Below, one piece after another: positions 9,778 to 21,763 of a DNA stretch of 64,000 nucleotides. Under the pieces are notes generated by a model, which made no database searches, was not told where the DNA came from, and saw nothing but the letters and a program-made list of their open reading frames with translations. Each line of letters opens with the position of its first letter. Position 1 is the first letter of the stretch. This DNA comes from Hirundichthys speculiger (taxonomy: Eukaryota > Chordata > Actinopteri > Beloniformes > Exocoetidae), in contig JAGFBZ010000692.1 in NCBI GenBank assembly GCA_018398805.1, positions 186,001 through 250,000 of the forward strand. Direction: 5' to 3'. The position numbers were made by a program, and so were the translations under genes.

Positions 9778-11142
9778 CAAGGTTATTATCGTTAATGAAA
9801 ACGAACGAAATAACGAAAACTAGAACTGAAAAAACATTTTCGTTAACTGAAATAAAATAAAAACGAGTTTTTTTAAAACGATAACTAACTGAAACTGTAT
9901 TATGTGTTTATAAAACTAACTAAAATTAACTATAATAATGTCAAAAATGTCCTTCGTTTTCGTGTTTGTAATTTTTTTCTCATAAACGTTTGAAATCTAT
10001 TAACTTTGCTCCGCAGTACAACAACCACAAAAAAAAAACTAAAGCAATCAGCAGTGATGGCTGCGGCAAAAGTTGGGAGAAAACGTCTCAGTTCTATTTA
10101 AGATTTCTTTGACTATGACTGTGTTAACGATAAAAATAAGTGACTTGTTGTAGAAGCAGGTGATACAATGTGTGGAATACTTCTCAAGGAGAAAAAAACC
10201 CACGAATCTGAAAGTCCATTTGAAAAGCTCACACAAGAAGGCTAACCAAGAGTAGCTGGATAAGCTAGCCTAAGCTAGCCCCCTGGAAAGAAGGCTAACC
10301 AAGACTAGCTGGATAAGCTAGCCTAAGCTAGCCCCCTGGAAAGAGAAGCTAACCAAACTACCTGGATAAGCTAGCCTAAGCTAGCCCCTGGAAAGAAAGC
10401 TAACCAAGACTACCTGGATAAGCTAGCCTAAGCTAGCCCCCTGGAAAGAGAAGCTAACCAAGACTACCTGGATAAGCTAGCCTAAGCTAGCCCCCTGGAA
10501 AGAAGGCTAACCAAGACTAGCTGGATAAGCTAGCCTAAGCTAGCCCCTGGAAAGAGAAGCTAACCAAGACTACCTGGATAAGCTAGAAAGCTAGCCCCCT
10601 GGAAAGAAGGCTAACCAAGACTAGCTGGATAAGCTAGCCTAAGCTAGCCCCCTGGAAAGAGGCTAACCAAGACTAATAAGCTAGCCTAAGCTAGCCCCCT
10701 GAGAAAGCTAGAGAAGCTAACCAGACTACCTGGATAAGCTAGCCTAAGCTAGCCCCTAGAAAGAGAAGCTACAAGCTGCAGGCCAGTCAGTGTTGGGAAG
10801 GAACGGGAGAAAACAGCAACTATAATGGACTGTTTCCATGGAGACCAGATAGCTGCTGGTCAGTAAATACGCAGGAACACCACAAGAGGGAAGACGGATT
10901 GATAAATATGTTTATTGAGACCAGAATGTAAACACGACTATGTGATTCAATAGCCGTCAAAAAGTTAAGTGTTTCACTCCAACCAAAATTACAACCCTAA
11001 TTTACAAAATAAAACTAAAATTAACACTGAAACAAATAAAAACTAAGTATTTCAAAACAAAAACGAATAAAAACTAGCATAAATGCTCTAAAAACTAATT
11101 AAAACTAAAACTAATGGAAAATCCAAAACTATTATAACCCCG
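9778..11142 (+). mobile_element. hAT-type transposon with an internal minisatellite, copy 1
   Basis: The left end is CAAGGTTATTATCGTTAATG and the right end is the inverse of CGGGGTTATAATAGTTTTGG. The flanking duplication is ccacgtgg (9770-9777) and ccacgtgc (11143-11150). The interior at 10110-10245 is a decayed BED-finger coding region (GDTMCGILLKEKK is readable, and a stop replaces the first Cys). It is followed by a 53-bp minisatellite. The homologous copy at 36367-37704 lies in the opposite orientation. Confidence 0.8.
10229..10775 (+). repeat. 53-bp minisatellite inside a hAT element
   Basis: About ten tandem units of aaggctaaccaagactag ctggataagctagcctaagc tagccccctggaaag type, with minor indels. 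The same element copied at 36367-37704 has only one unit (near 36775-36830), so the expansion arose within this copy. Confidence 0.9.
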
Positions 11143-11433
11143 CCACGTGCCCCATGACTCAGACCGCTACCGGACATTTTAAAAGGTCGCAGGTTCGTTG
11201 GGAAACTGATAACTGATGTTAGATATATTTTTTCTTAGAAAAACAACAGCAGACATCCGTTTACTCAGATCTGACACCTCAGAGTCCCTGGAGTCCAGAA
11301 CCTTTGAGGAACTTCTCTCACGCACCGTTAACCTGAAATCTCCTCCGTCACGCTTCGGCTGGTTTCGGACCTGAACTGAGACTCTGAGCTCTGCTGCAGC
11401 TTCACCGGTCTAACGGCGCGACGTCGGGTCAAA
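11143..11433. other. Intergenic, no gene recognised
   Basis: Nothing supportable was seen apart from ordinary mixed-composition sequence. Confidence 0.3.
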
Positions 11434-11500
11434 GCAAGCCCAGGCCATGACACTTCCACCTCCGTGCTTCACACTTGGTGGTGAATTTTCCAGACACGTG
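11434..11500 (-). pseudogene. Tc1/mariner transposase relic
   Basis: The minus strand reads SVKHGGGSVMAWACF, a match by eye to the conserved VKHGGGSVMVWGCF block of Tc1-like DDE transposases. Flanking sequence is too decayed to define ends or inverted repeats, so only the motif is annotated. Confidence 0.45.
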
Positions 11501-12606
11501 GCCTCTCTGACGCGCTGCAGACGACAGGGAAAAAATTCTCTTTTCACAACCTCGGACTGTGACGCTCTCACATCCAGAGCCTCATGTACTCCAACGCCGC
11601 TCATCCTTCTGAAAGGTCTGGTATCAAACGTTTCTGATGAGAAGAAAATACGAACACGGAAACATCGCATAAAGGCAGGTTTATCTGTGCAGCACATTTC
11701 GTACACAAGTGGCAACTCAAAGTTCTTCAGAAGGACACGAAGATGGAAAAAACAAACAAGACAGGCATGAAAATTTAGATCAGTTAGTTCCTCTGTTAAT
11801 GACGTCAGTCGCCAAGTTCCCTGTTTTAAATGAGAGACGTATGATAAATTTAAAGAGACGTGTTCATGTCTGGCAGAGAAAAAAGAAAATGATGCGTCTC
11901 GTGTTTATTTTTAAATAAATATATATTCAATCATGAACGTGTGGATTAATGTGTGAGTGCATTCTCGTTTTAAAAGGGGAGAAATGCAGAAAAAGCAAAT
12001 GTTCCTCCTGGTGCGCTGAGCTACCGACGCACAGGAAGTTCACTTCACACCTCACCGACTTACGTTAGTCGGGCCTAAAAAAAGAATCCGTCATTAATGC
12101 TGTTTATCTCCATCTCAGCTCGCAGACTGAACCTTCTGAGAGAATCTAAAAAGGAAACAAGGAAGTTGTGCTGCTTTTTCTCTCTTCATGTTTCTGCTCC
12201 TGGAGTCATGAAGGTTAAAGGGCTCCGCCAACAGAGACGCACGACACATATCGTCTTTAAAAAAGTTAAAAAATTGACTTTTGAGTGATTTAAATCAGAA
12301 AACAATTCGTGACAGGAAGTGGATTTCCGCCGAGCGAATGAGAGGCTGCCTACTCAGGTTGTTCTGTGATGTAAATTTCCCCACCTTTACTCTTATCATC
12401 CCTGAGATCAACGCCGCCCGCACATGTGGGAAAAGACTCATCAAAAGAGTCACGGTTTCTTCTTCTTCTTCTCCTCACAGCAGCGGCGCTTTGATCAGAG
12501 GCCTTTCATGCGTTTGTTGTCTCACTCTGAGGGCCTCTGCAGTCAGCCGGGGCTTCTGGGAGCCTTCACCGGGGCTCCTGGGGGCCTTTGTCGGGTCAGC
12601 TTAGGC
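11501..12606. other. Intergenic, no gene recognised
   Basis: No exon or element boundary could be supported. Sequence next to the Tc1 motif up to about 11700 may belong to the same relic. Confidence 0.3.
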
Positions 12607-13265
12607 CACATGTGTCAAACACAAGGCCCGCGGGCCAAATGTGGCCCGTCACGTCATTTCATGTGGCCCTCGAGAGCTTTTGCATTATTGGCTTAAATTT
12701 TAAACCAATATTTTAAGACTTTAAATAAGCTTATGCCACTTTAAAGCGCATATTGACAATAAACTACATCTCCCATCATGCATTTCTCCGTTACCCACAA
12801 CGATAACGGTAGCTATGAGCAAGACGATTTTTCAGAACTGATGGACTTAAGAAAAACCTTTTACTAACTAACCCCAACATGTCCAAGAAAAGAAAAATTG
12901 ATGCACAACAGTATAACTTGTGTTTTGAGGCGGGTGTCAGTCGTGAAAGAGTTTAATCTACGTCGGCATTTTGACAGCAAACATGGAGCTAAGTATGCTA
13001 AATTTAGCCTGCAAGAAAAACAAAGAACCGCTTCCGCTTCTCTGATTTTTATATTAAACTCTGAGTTTAATATAATAATGACTTAAATATTTGAAACTTG
13101 AATACATAATAAATACAGAAACCGTTATTTAACATTATAATAAGATGTAGTGTAATTAATTTTGATTTTCATTGCATTTTGTTATATTCATGCCGTCGAT
13201 CTGGCCCTTCGAGGGCCACCATGATGCTGATGGGGCCCTCAGTGAAAATAAGTCCGTCACCCCTG
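12607..13265 (+). mobile_element. hAT derivative with BED-finger transposase remnant, copy 1
   Basis: The left end is CACATGTGTCAAACACAAGG and the right end the inverse of CAGGGGTGACGGACT. The flanks gcttaggc and ggttagca match at 5 of 8 positions. The interior retains the start MSKKRKID of a hAT transposase and, after a deletion, the HFDSKHGAKYAKFSLQEK segment. Sister copies lie at 19433-20029, 26017-26702 and 30979-33126. Confidence 0.8.
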
Positions 13266-13821
13266 GGTTAGCATATCTGGACGAGGGCCTCCAACCATCA
13301 TCTCCTAAACACAAATGGTTGTTAGATGCATTTTTTTTTTCAGGTTTTCTCAATAAATACAACAATCAATAATGTTTGCTTTGGTTTTGTTTTGTTTTTC
13401 CTTAATGGAATATATATAAAAAATTATAAAAACATTACACAAACAACTTCTCTGACAAGCGATGCTGTCAAACTTTGAAGGTTGTGTAGTTGTGGGCTGA
13501 GATTCATTTAGAAATAAAGGATTCTCGCTGGTTTCCTCTGCCTCCTGGTCTCCTGCATTTGGGTCCTGATTCCTGACACCTACACTTTGTTGTTTTGAAA
13601 GTTCTACTTAACCAAAGTACTGCAGTTTTTCCTTTTAAATAGACTGAGACTCAAAACAAAACAGACAACTCATTATGACTCATTATTATGTCATTATTAT
13701 GTGGAGAAAAGCTATTTCAGTGACTAAGAGGAACCCGCCTGGAATGTGACGTATGAAGGGGGCGGGGCTCCCTCTGCTCCGTAGCTTCTCCCAGCAGAAA
13801 CAGGCAGAAACAGGCTCGTGA
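13266..13821. other. Intergenic, no gene recognised
   Basis: Nothing supportable. Confidence 0.3.
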
Positions 13822-14045
13822 CGCGGTCAGTGTTGATAATTTCCTTGCCGAATTGGCGGGAACATTGCCTGGATGTTTACTCGAGGTTCAGCTTGTCGAC
13901 ATTCTTCCCCGTTTCGCTCTTAAACCCTCGCGCTAAACCGGCGCCTCCCGAGTCAACGGGAGTTCGCGTTAAGGCTTCCAAACCGGAAGTTCGCATGACC
14001 GCCAACGACCGGTTTTGACCGGTGCTGCCACCCAGTGGACACTAT
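13822..14045 (+). repeat. Unclassified interspersed repeat, copy 1
   Basis: About 220 bp related to the inverse of 51486-51720. Shared blocks are the words around aattggcgggaacatt, a cattcttccccgtt block, and the terminal gtgctgccacccagtgg. Both copies can be read as PNWREH followed by FFPV, so the source may have been coding. No ends or target duplication were found. Confidence 0.5.
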
Positions 14046-14418
14046 TTCCACCGCACTCGGAGTTCCTCTATTAGTCTTTGTTTTCTTCTATTTTTTGCAT
14101 ACCATACTTAAAAATAAGTATAACTAATAAATAATAAATTCATTATTTATTTGAATAAATAGATAAATGACATTTAATAGAAGCAGAATCCATTCCCATC
14201 AGATTTTTTAAGCCGGTATAGACGGTAAAATAACATAAAACCAGTCATTATTTGCTGTAATCCACGCGGGGGGAAAAAAATCAGTATTTTATTGTTATTC
14301 AGTAGTAAAATGTATTTTTGTAGCATACTCTTTTAATGAGACCTCAATAAACTACAAACTATTTCAGAGTTTGAAGTTTCATCATCTTGTCTTTCTCACT
14401 GTGGAAGGTTGTGTGGAA
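14046..14418. other. Intergenic AT-rich spacer
   Basis: Nothing supportable. Confidence 0.3.
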
Positions 14419-15677
14419 CAGGGTTATTATAGTTAACGAAAACTAAGACTAAAACTAAAACTAGCAATGAAAAAATATTTCATTAACTGAAATAAAAAAA
14501 AAATACAATTAAAAAAAAAACGAAAAACTAAATAAAAAACTACAATGAAGGATGTTAAAACTAACTAAAATAAACTGAATTGTAGATAAATTCAGCTTCG
14601 TTTTGTTGTCGTTTCGTTTTCTCCCTGATTACTGCCATAAGAATTACTGCCTTCCGCAGCAGCCGTATGCTACCCTCCCTCCATGAGAGGGGGCAGCATA
14701 GCGGAATAGACCTTTTCGGGCCGGCCCCAGGAAGTAACCCCGACCGCATTGCGGGGTTGTGCTACAGAGCGACACTTTCACCGGCTCGCAGATAACCAGT
14801 GTTTTTCTCTTTCTACAAAATTATATTTTTATAATGTTCGAGTTATGGTCGAGTGGAATCATGATCCGTCTAAACTGTGCCAACAATGGTGTGAAAAGTT
14901 CGCACAATGGAAGAAGAAAGTAGGCACGAAGACTGCTTTTGCAGAACAAGAAGTGGAAGACGTGGGTGAAAAATATAACAAAGGACTTTGTTCAAATGAA
15001 TTAGCCGGGTGAGTTTTGTTGATTCAATTCGTTCTATTCAAGTCTCCTGAGAGTCCCGGACGATTCTGGCCAAATGAACAGAGTATGAGGCTACTGTAGC
15101 CCTCGGCCTAGCACAAGCCTATTCAAAATGATGAATACATTAATGAATGAATGACTTGGGAATGATAAAATAAATTAAATAACATTAACACATAGTCTAA
15201 TTTGCCACTCGCGTTTTAACATTTCAGCCTGCATATTCTTTATGGCTTGTTGACGTTAGTTTAGCCAGCTTCCCAGTTTTTAGTGTTTGATTATGGGAAT
15301 AGATATTGCTATTTCCATAACCAATCATTAAAAGCAATAAATACCTTCATCTGTAACTGGAGGCCACTGCCTAATTATCAATCCAAGACATGTCTGTGTT
15401 ATCGTAAAATCACGCTGCTGGTTTTGGGTTACTGATGGAGACCGCACACCATTTATGGCGGGGCCACTAGGGGGCGCATTCCAGTATTTTAAGTCGAAAG
15501 GTGTATAAATGCTGCACTGCAAGAAGAAGAAAAATAAAAAACTAAGACTAAAACTAAATAAAAAAAACTGAAAACTAGTCCTCAAATAAAAACTAAACTC
15601 TAACTAAAACAAATGAAATAAAAAATTAAATAAATTAAAAATAAAAACTAAAGAAAATTTCAAACTATAAAACCTTG
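14419..15677 (+). mobile_element. hAT-type transposon, CAGGGTTATTATAG ends, copy 2 with different interior
   Basis: The ends are CAGGGTTATTATAGTTAACG and the inverse of CAAGGTTTTATAGTTTG. A perfect 8-bp duplication, gtgtggaa, lies at 14411-14418 and 15678-15685. Its termini match copies 1 and 3, but the central part is unrelated to them. It contains a CpG-containing segment and an exon-like open stretch (14845-15008). Confidence 0.85.
14845..15008 (+). pseudogene. Exon-like open segment inside the hAT element
   Basis: An open frame beginning MVEWNHDPSKLCQQWCEKF runs to a good donor-like GTGAGT at 15009. The protein is not recognised. It could be an original transposon 5' exon or a captured host exon. 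The region before it (14640-14760) is richer in CpG than the rest of the element. Confidence 0.3.
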
Positions 15678-17099
15678 GTGTGGAAATAGTTTTTATCGTC
15701 CGTCAAACTTCCAGCAAAACTTTCTCTTAAGCATTCAGCTGACAGATGTTATGTGATCTATTTTTTTCTTGTTTTTTTTTTTTTTTTGGTTTGTAAAATA
15801 AATAATGATATGGTGAAAAAAAGTAATATATTTGCCACATGTCACTGTAATGATTCTTTTATTTACACAAAAACAAAATTAAAAGAAAGAGGTACTAAAT
15901 TTTTACACAAGTCTCTATGTGATAACTAGACCTACATGGTAAAATTAGCAGCATGTTGCTCATAGATATGATTCATATCAGTAAAGAAAAAACCTAGAAC
16001 CATAACATGAAGCGCTCCTCATAAACTCAGCTGCCTGCTGTCTTCGTGAACGTCCGGAAACAGCGCCCTCCTGTGGAGAGACGGCGCACTGAGGCAGAGA
16101 GATGCAGGGAGTCATAAAGAAACGATGAAGCTGGATTTGAGTCACTTCCAGACACCATTGAGTCGTACCAGGAACTGGAGCTCAGGTGTGAAATGCTTCT
16201 GCGGTAAACTTTCTCTCCATCATTGTCTCTCTTTTTCCCCGAAGACTCTTCTTCTACTGCAGCTGCACAATCCAGACAAGAGCTCAATGGGTTTATCTCT
16301 CATTGAGACAGAATTTGACTGTTTAAGCTTCACAAAGACACCTTAAACCTTTAAAGCACTGCTTTGTTTTCTTTCTTCTGAGAAACGCCCACTCTTAATG
16401 CCACTGTGTGTTTTTTTAATATTTCAAATAAGCTTGAAAGTCAGGGGTGCAGGAGAGTTTAGGGGAACCTCTGACTCAGTAACAGACAGTACACGGTAGT
16501 CGTTCGGCTGATCCAGTCAATCACAAACTAATCAACCCCACCATCATCTCTTTCTGAGTTTAACCAGACCACAACGAGGGAAGTGAGAATCTTTATCGTG
16601 CTGCGTCCTCTGCGCTATTTTAGCAGGCTGATGCGTTCATTTCAGAGCTGGACGCAGCCATCAGACGAGGCTGATGGGAAGTTCGTCTGCTTTGCAAGTG
16701 TTACAGTGAGAAAAGATCTGACTGTTGCCAAACTAGTGAACATGGTTGACCTTCTGGAAAAGCCAGATGAACTCCAGAAACACTTCTGGTAAAGATGTGA
16801 ATCTCTGACAGCACAGATCATCTCACGGTGAGTAGTGACTCATTTCTCAGAAGACGACTGAAGCCTGATCAACCTTTAATGTGAGATTAAAAGTCGACGC
16901 ATCACTTCTGTCAGTGGTGCTGATGCTCGGGGGGGGGGGGGGGGCATGTCTCAACCAAACGTTCATGCCGATCCGCTGAGTAGCTGTTGAGATATTTCAG
17001 TCTCGCAACCCTGAGTGTCATCAGCAGAGCTGGAGAGGGATGCAGTCGTTTACTTATTGTTATTTTTTTGGTAAAAACCTCATAAAAAAATCTTCTAAT
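15678..17099. other. Intergenic, no gene recognised
   Basis: Contains a poly-G tract at about 16930-16944. No exon was supported. Confidence 0.35.
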
Positions 17100-18421
17100 T
17101 AGGGTTGTACGATAATTATCGTCCCAATAATTATCGGGCCAATAACAGGAAATTATGACGTTATCCCGATAAGTCCGATATTATGACGAATAGCCCCGAT
17201 AACATATATATTTCTGTCAACACGGCAGTGTCTCGCTCCCTCTGAGTCTTAAATGACCGGCAGTGAATGTTATGTTCAAGTGACGTCGGCATAATCAGAA
17301 AAACGATTTCTCAGTAAAGGAAAATCAAGAATACTCCCTCATGCCAGAAAACAACTTAACTCGGAAATGATTTTGATAGTTGCTGACTTGAATTGATATT
17401 CGCAGTATTTTCACACATGTTACACATAAAAAATATGAAAGGCTAAAGAAACGACTAGCAAACGAGAAAACGGAGGGAATTTACGTTACACCTTGAATGC
17501 AGCATTGCTGCACAGTGTGCTGATGAAAAAAAAAAAGCGATTGTATGGAACTTCATTCAAGTTTCAAAAGAAGATAGTTCACTGGTTATTTGGGACAAAT
17601 GCTCCAAGCGAAGGAGGGAAAAAATAGCACAAGCTTTAATACGTCAAACCTGATCAGCCACCTGAAACATAACCATCGCTTCCACGGTGTTTGAAATCAC
17701 GCTAATGTGAGCTAACATGAGCTAACGTGAGCTAACGTGAGCCAACCAGTAGCAAGTCTCCCCTCCCCTCTTCTCTCTCGTCTAAAGCTTCCATTAGATT
17801 TAAAAAAAAAAACTACTGAACCTCATTTACTTTAATTAAAGGCGTTATATGAATGGAACCACAAGCCAAAATCCTTCCATCCATCCATTAGTTCCTGCTT
17901 GGTCCGGAGTCGGGGGGCAGCAGCTTCAGTGCGAGGCCCGACCTCCTCCCCCCGGCAGCCTCCACCAGCTCCTCTGGGAGGACAAGTCAAAATCCTTTAA
18001 ATGTAAGTTTTTGTTACTATGGAGTGAACTTTTTCAGTTTATTCACACAGACCAGTCTAACTTGTGTCAGTACATTATGACCTGTGCATTATTTTTTTAT
18101 TGTCATTGAGGAATGCACTTTTTCAGTTAGTCATTTTGATGCATGTATTTCCATCAGTTCAAGGAGCCTTTATTTTTTTATATCAGTCAGTAATGAACCT
18201 TATTAAGTGATGTGAGATATCAAATAGGTTTGTTTGATAGCTTTATGAAAATGTTTGAGAGGCTTGACAATAGTTTTCAATGGAAAAAAATAAATATCTG
18301 TTCATTTAAAGAGTCAAAACTGTTTTTGATTTTGTTCATAGTATTGATGTAATGATATTAGGTATATGTGTGTTATCGGTTATCGGTATCGGTTTAAAAA
18401 AACAGTTATCGTGCATCCCTA
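17100..18421 (+). mobile_element. hAT/ZBED-type derivative, copy 1
   Basis: A 1,322-bp element. Its ends are TAGGGTTGTACGATAATTATCG-like and the inverse of TAGGGATGCACGATAACTG. A perfect 8-bp duplication, cttctaat, lies at 17092-17099 and 18422-18429. The interior at 17580-17700 reads NTSNLISHLKHNHRFHGV, the second half of a BED zinc finger, so it derives from a ZBED-like hAT transposase. A short LINE-like insert sits at 17877-17987. The sister copy is 33960-35168. Confidence 0.85.
17877..17987 (+). mobile_element. Short LINE/RTE-like 3' fragment inserted in the hAT element
   Basis: A 111-bp insert absent from the sister copy at 33960-35168 and flanked by a 10-bp duplication, caaaatcctt (17867-17876 and 17988-17997). 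It contains ccatccatccatta and a ggcagcagcttcag block, words of a common fish non-LTR 3' tail. Confidence 0.65.
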
Positions 18422-19432
18422 CTTCTAATCATAGCTGGTCATGAATTTGGTGAAATACAACCTCAGATGAGTGACAGCACATGACTTTGCAGTCAGGTCC
18501 TTCTAGTTATCGACCCCTGATGGGCTGATGAATAAGATGCCATCCGTCCAACAGCTTGGTCCAAATTTGTCTCAAGTACGGCAACAACTGCAAACCCCAG
18601 AAGGCCATTGGAGAACATGACAAGACCTCTTCAGTCTTGATTGTGTGCACGGCTACAGAAGCAACTAAATACATTAATGATGAACTGAATGAAGAATGCA
18701 ACAGAACACTAAGTCTCCTGCATCCCACAAAAACTAAAAGCATCATAATAAACAAATGTGTTGAGAAGCAGACACCCTGCAGTGTGCCGAGCAGACGTGG
18801 TCACCCTGATTGCACCAGCAGGCCGGCAATTCACACCAGATTCATCTGGACGTCAACACCCTCTCTGGTGTTGACACGCCATGATGTCAACACTGGATCC
18901 AGGGGCCACCGGGGCAGTGATGGCTGTCTGACATCCACTAGCAGGCATGTCTGCTCCAGGCTGTGGTGACATCATGTCCTAGATGGAAGCAGCACGAGGA
19001 GCTCAGGACTAACAGTGAGGCCAGACGGCGGTCGGGCTGCAAACCTGCTCCCGTTCAGCATGGAGGAGTATTATTCAGGTCTTTGATCAAACAATAATGT
19101 ATTTTTTGTTGTTTTGTAATTTTTCAACATTCCTTCACCTTTCTGTGTTGTGTATTCAGTTGGTACAGTTAGTATATGTGTAGATATCTATATATGTGCA
19201 AGTGTGCCCTCTAGTGGCGAGTCTGCACGTTGCTCCTGCTCTGCAGCTGCTGCACGTGGGATCAGTGTGTGATGGTAAACAACGTGGACTTCCTCATCCA
19301 GAAGACACAAACCAGTTGAAGACGTTCACCCTCAGTGAAGCGGAAACAAGAATTGCAGCTGCTCTTGGACCTGGACAGCTTCGCCATCGTGTGATGAGCT
19401 GTCCACGAGGAAGACAAACACATCATTTAATG
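18422..19432. other. Intergenic, no gene recognised
   Basis: Nothing supportable beyond a short gccctctagtggcg word near 19205 that is common in fish repeats. Confidence 0.3.
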
Positions 19433-20029
19433 CACATGTGTCAAACAAAAGAGCTTTAAACCAATATTATAAGGCTTAAAATAAACTTACGCCGCTTTAA
19501 AGCGCATATTGACGATAAACTACATCTCCCATCATGCATTTCGTCATTACCCACAACGATAACAGTAGCTATGAGCAAGACGATTTTTCAGAACTGATGG
19601 ACTTGAGAAAAACCTTTACAAACTAACCCCAACATGTCCAAGAAAAGAAAAATTGATGCACAAGGAAGGAAGTTTAATGAACGATGGGAAAACAATTACA
19701 AGTTTGTATCTAAAGGTGAAATAACAGTGTGTATTTTGTGTTATGAGGCGGAGTCAGTCGTGAAAGAGTATAATCAACGTCGGCATTTTGACAGCAAACA
19801 CGGAGCTAAGTATGCTAACTTTAGCCTGCAAGAAAAATAAAGAACCGCTTCTGAAATCAAGGTAATGGATACTCTTACAACCACAAACTTTTGAGTTTAA
19901 TATAATAATGAGTTAAATATTTGAAACTTGAATACATAATAAATACAGAAACCGTTATTTAACAATATAATAAAGTGTAGTTTAATGATACTGATGTAGC
20001 CCTCAGTGAAAATGAGTCTGATAATCCTG
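19433..20029 (+). mobile_element. hAT derivative with BED-finger remnant, copy 2
   Basis: Starts CACATGTGTCAAACA and ends gagtctgataatcctg. A perfect 8-bp duplication, atttaatg, lies at 19425-19432 and 20030-20037. It has lost part of the left sub-terminal region and much of the right, compared with copies 1 and 3. Confidence 0.85.
19634..19840 (+). pseudogene. N-terminal fragment of hAT transposase with BED zinc finger
   Basis: An open frame of 68 codons starting MSKKRKIDAQGRKFNERW. It carries CILC (C-x2-C) then HFDSKH (H-x4-H), the metal ligands of a BED finger, and stops at SLQEK. Full hAT transposases run to several hundred residues with a C-terminal dimerisation domain; none of that is present. 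It resembles the N-termini of GTF2IRD2/ZBED-type domesticated hAT proteins. Its role here is only as a transposon remnant. Confidence 0.65.
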
Positions 20030-20640
20030 ATTTAATGCAAACAGCAGGTTAAGGTTAAGAAGAAGTAGCAGGTGTGGACGTGACTGATACCTGGAATAAA
20101 GTGACAGAATCAATGGAGGATGTTCAGACAAAACCGATTTGATATAATCTACACAGAATAATTATCTAATTCTGCTAATCTGTTACGGGAAGGTACAGGA
20201 TTCCCTGTGGACGACCTGTCAGACGCCGATGGCAAAAACCTTCACGAGATGGTACCGACGTAGGCGGACTGGTACCATCCAGCATCTGCTGCTGGACTCC
20301 CGTGGTCGGACCGAGCTAGTGGATGGTGGACCGAGCTGGTGGACCGAGCTGGTGGACCGCTGGCCCAGCGTGAGAGGTGCCAGGTGAAGCAGAGGACAGG
20401 AGGATCAAACAGATGCTGTATCTAAACCCGTCAGGTAAAGGTACATCATCACATCTTCATTTAATGCAAAAGTTTACACCGACGCTTGGGGCACTTTTCT
20501 CGTTCCATCAGCTGAAAGGACGTCTGGTGATGATGACATCATCTTTCAGGACGACAACATCTGGCTGAAAAAAAACCCAAAAACGTCTAAACCTGCAGAT
20601 GGTCTGGACCTGAACCAGAGTTAAAAACTCTGGTGGATGT
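20030..20640. other. Intergenic, no gene recognised
   Basis: A tiny tandem (ggtggaccgagct, three times) lies at about 20316-20355; otherwise nothing. Confidence 0.35.
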
Positions 20641-21017
20641 TAGGGGTGAGTATTGGCAAGGACCTTGCAATACAATATGTATCATGATACGATATTATCG
20701 CGATAACACAATATATTGCAATATTCTACCCAGTTAATATCAAAATTAAAAGTAGAGATGAAAAATCAAGTTGCTGTATATGTTCATCAGATGATATTGA
20801 TCATTCAGAGGACAAACTGAGTCAAAACTATTTGCTTCAAAACAACCTATTTATTGTTTATTATTAGTGTTTTTGCACATTTAAATTTTAAACAATTTAA
20901 ATGTGAAAATAAAACAATTTTCCTAAAAAATTGATATGAGGAGCTGAAAAATCGATGTTATATTGGGCGGCCGAAAATCGGGATATATTGCCAAATCGAT
21001 TTTTTTTCACACCCCTA
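20641..21017 (-). mobile_element. hAT-type MITE family A, copy heading a tandem cluster
   Basis: Begins TAGGGGTGAGTATTGGCAAGG and ends cacacccct followed by a. No target duplication is seen, because the right side runs into the tandem cluster. Orientation is opposite to the reference copy at 7161. Confidence 0.85.
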
Positions 21018-21100
21018 CTTATTAGCCCTTAATATCAGTTACAAGTCAATTAAATTCGAATAATACTATATAATTATAGTTTTCTCTTTTCTCTCTCATT

Positions 21101-21169
<69 letters not shown>

Positions 21170-21499
21170 AATAGTTGCTGTGGTTCTGTTCCTATTTGCA
21201 CATTTTCTTTTCCAGTTATGCACTTTGCATTAACATTGATCATTCAGAGGACAAACTGAGTCAAAACTATTTGCTTCAAAACAACATATTTATTGTTTAT
21301 TATTAGTGTTTTTAAAAAAATCGGAAAAAACGATATTAGAAGCTGAAGAAGAGATATTATATTGGGTGGCCGAAAATCGCGATATATTGCCAAATCGATT
21401 TTTTTTTCACACCCCTACTTACAAGCCCTTAATATCCGTTATAAGTCAATTAAATTAGAATAATACTATATAATTATAGTTTTCTCTTTTCTCTCTCTT

Positions 21500-21531
<32 letters not shown>

Positions 21532-21763
21532 TAGTGTTTGCTGTGGTTCTGTTCCTATTTGCACATTTTCTTTTCCAGTTATCCACTTTGCATTAACATT
21601 GATCATTCAGAGGACAAACTGAGTCAAAACTATTTGCTTTAAAACAACCTATTTTCTTGTTTATTATTAGTGTTTTTGAAAAAAAATCGGAAAAATCGAT
21701 ATTATATTGGGTGGCCGAAAATCGCGATATATTGCCAAATTGATTTTTTTTCACACCCCTAGT
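20797..21763 (-). repeat. Tandem triplication of a MITE end plus flank
   Basis: Three consecutive units start at the same internal MITE sequence (ttgatcattcagaggac, at about 20797, 21238 and 21600). Each runs through the MITE terminus; the first two also include an AT-rich flank (21018-21235 and 21418-21600) with (AT)n runs at 21107-21167 and 21498-21527. The third unit stops at the MITE end. The flank also occurs inverted at 2938-3098. Confidence 0.8.
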
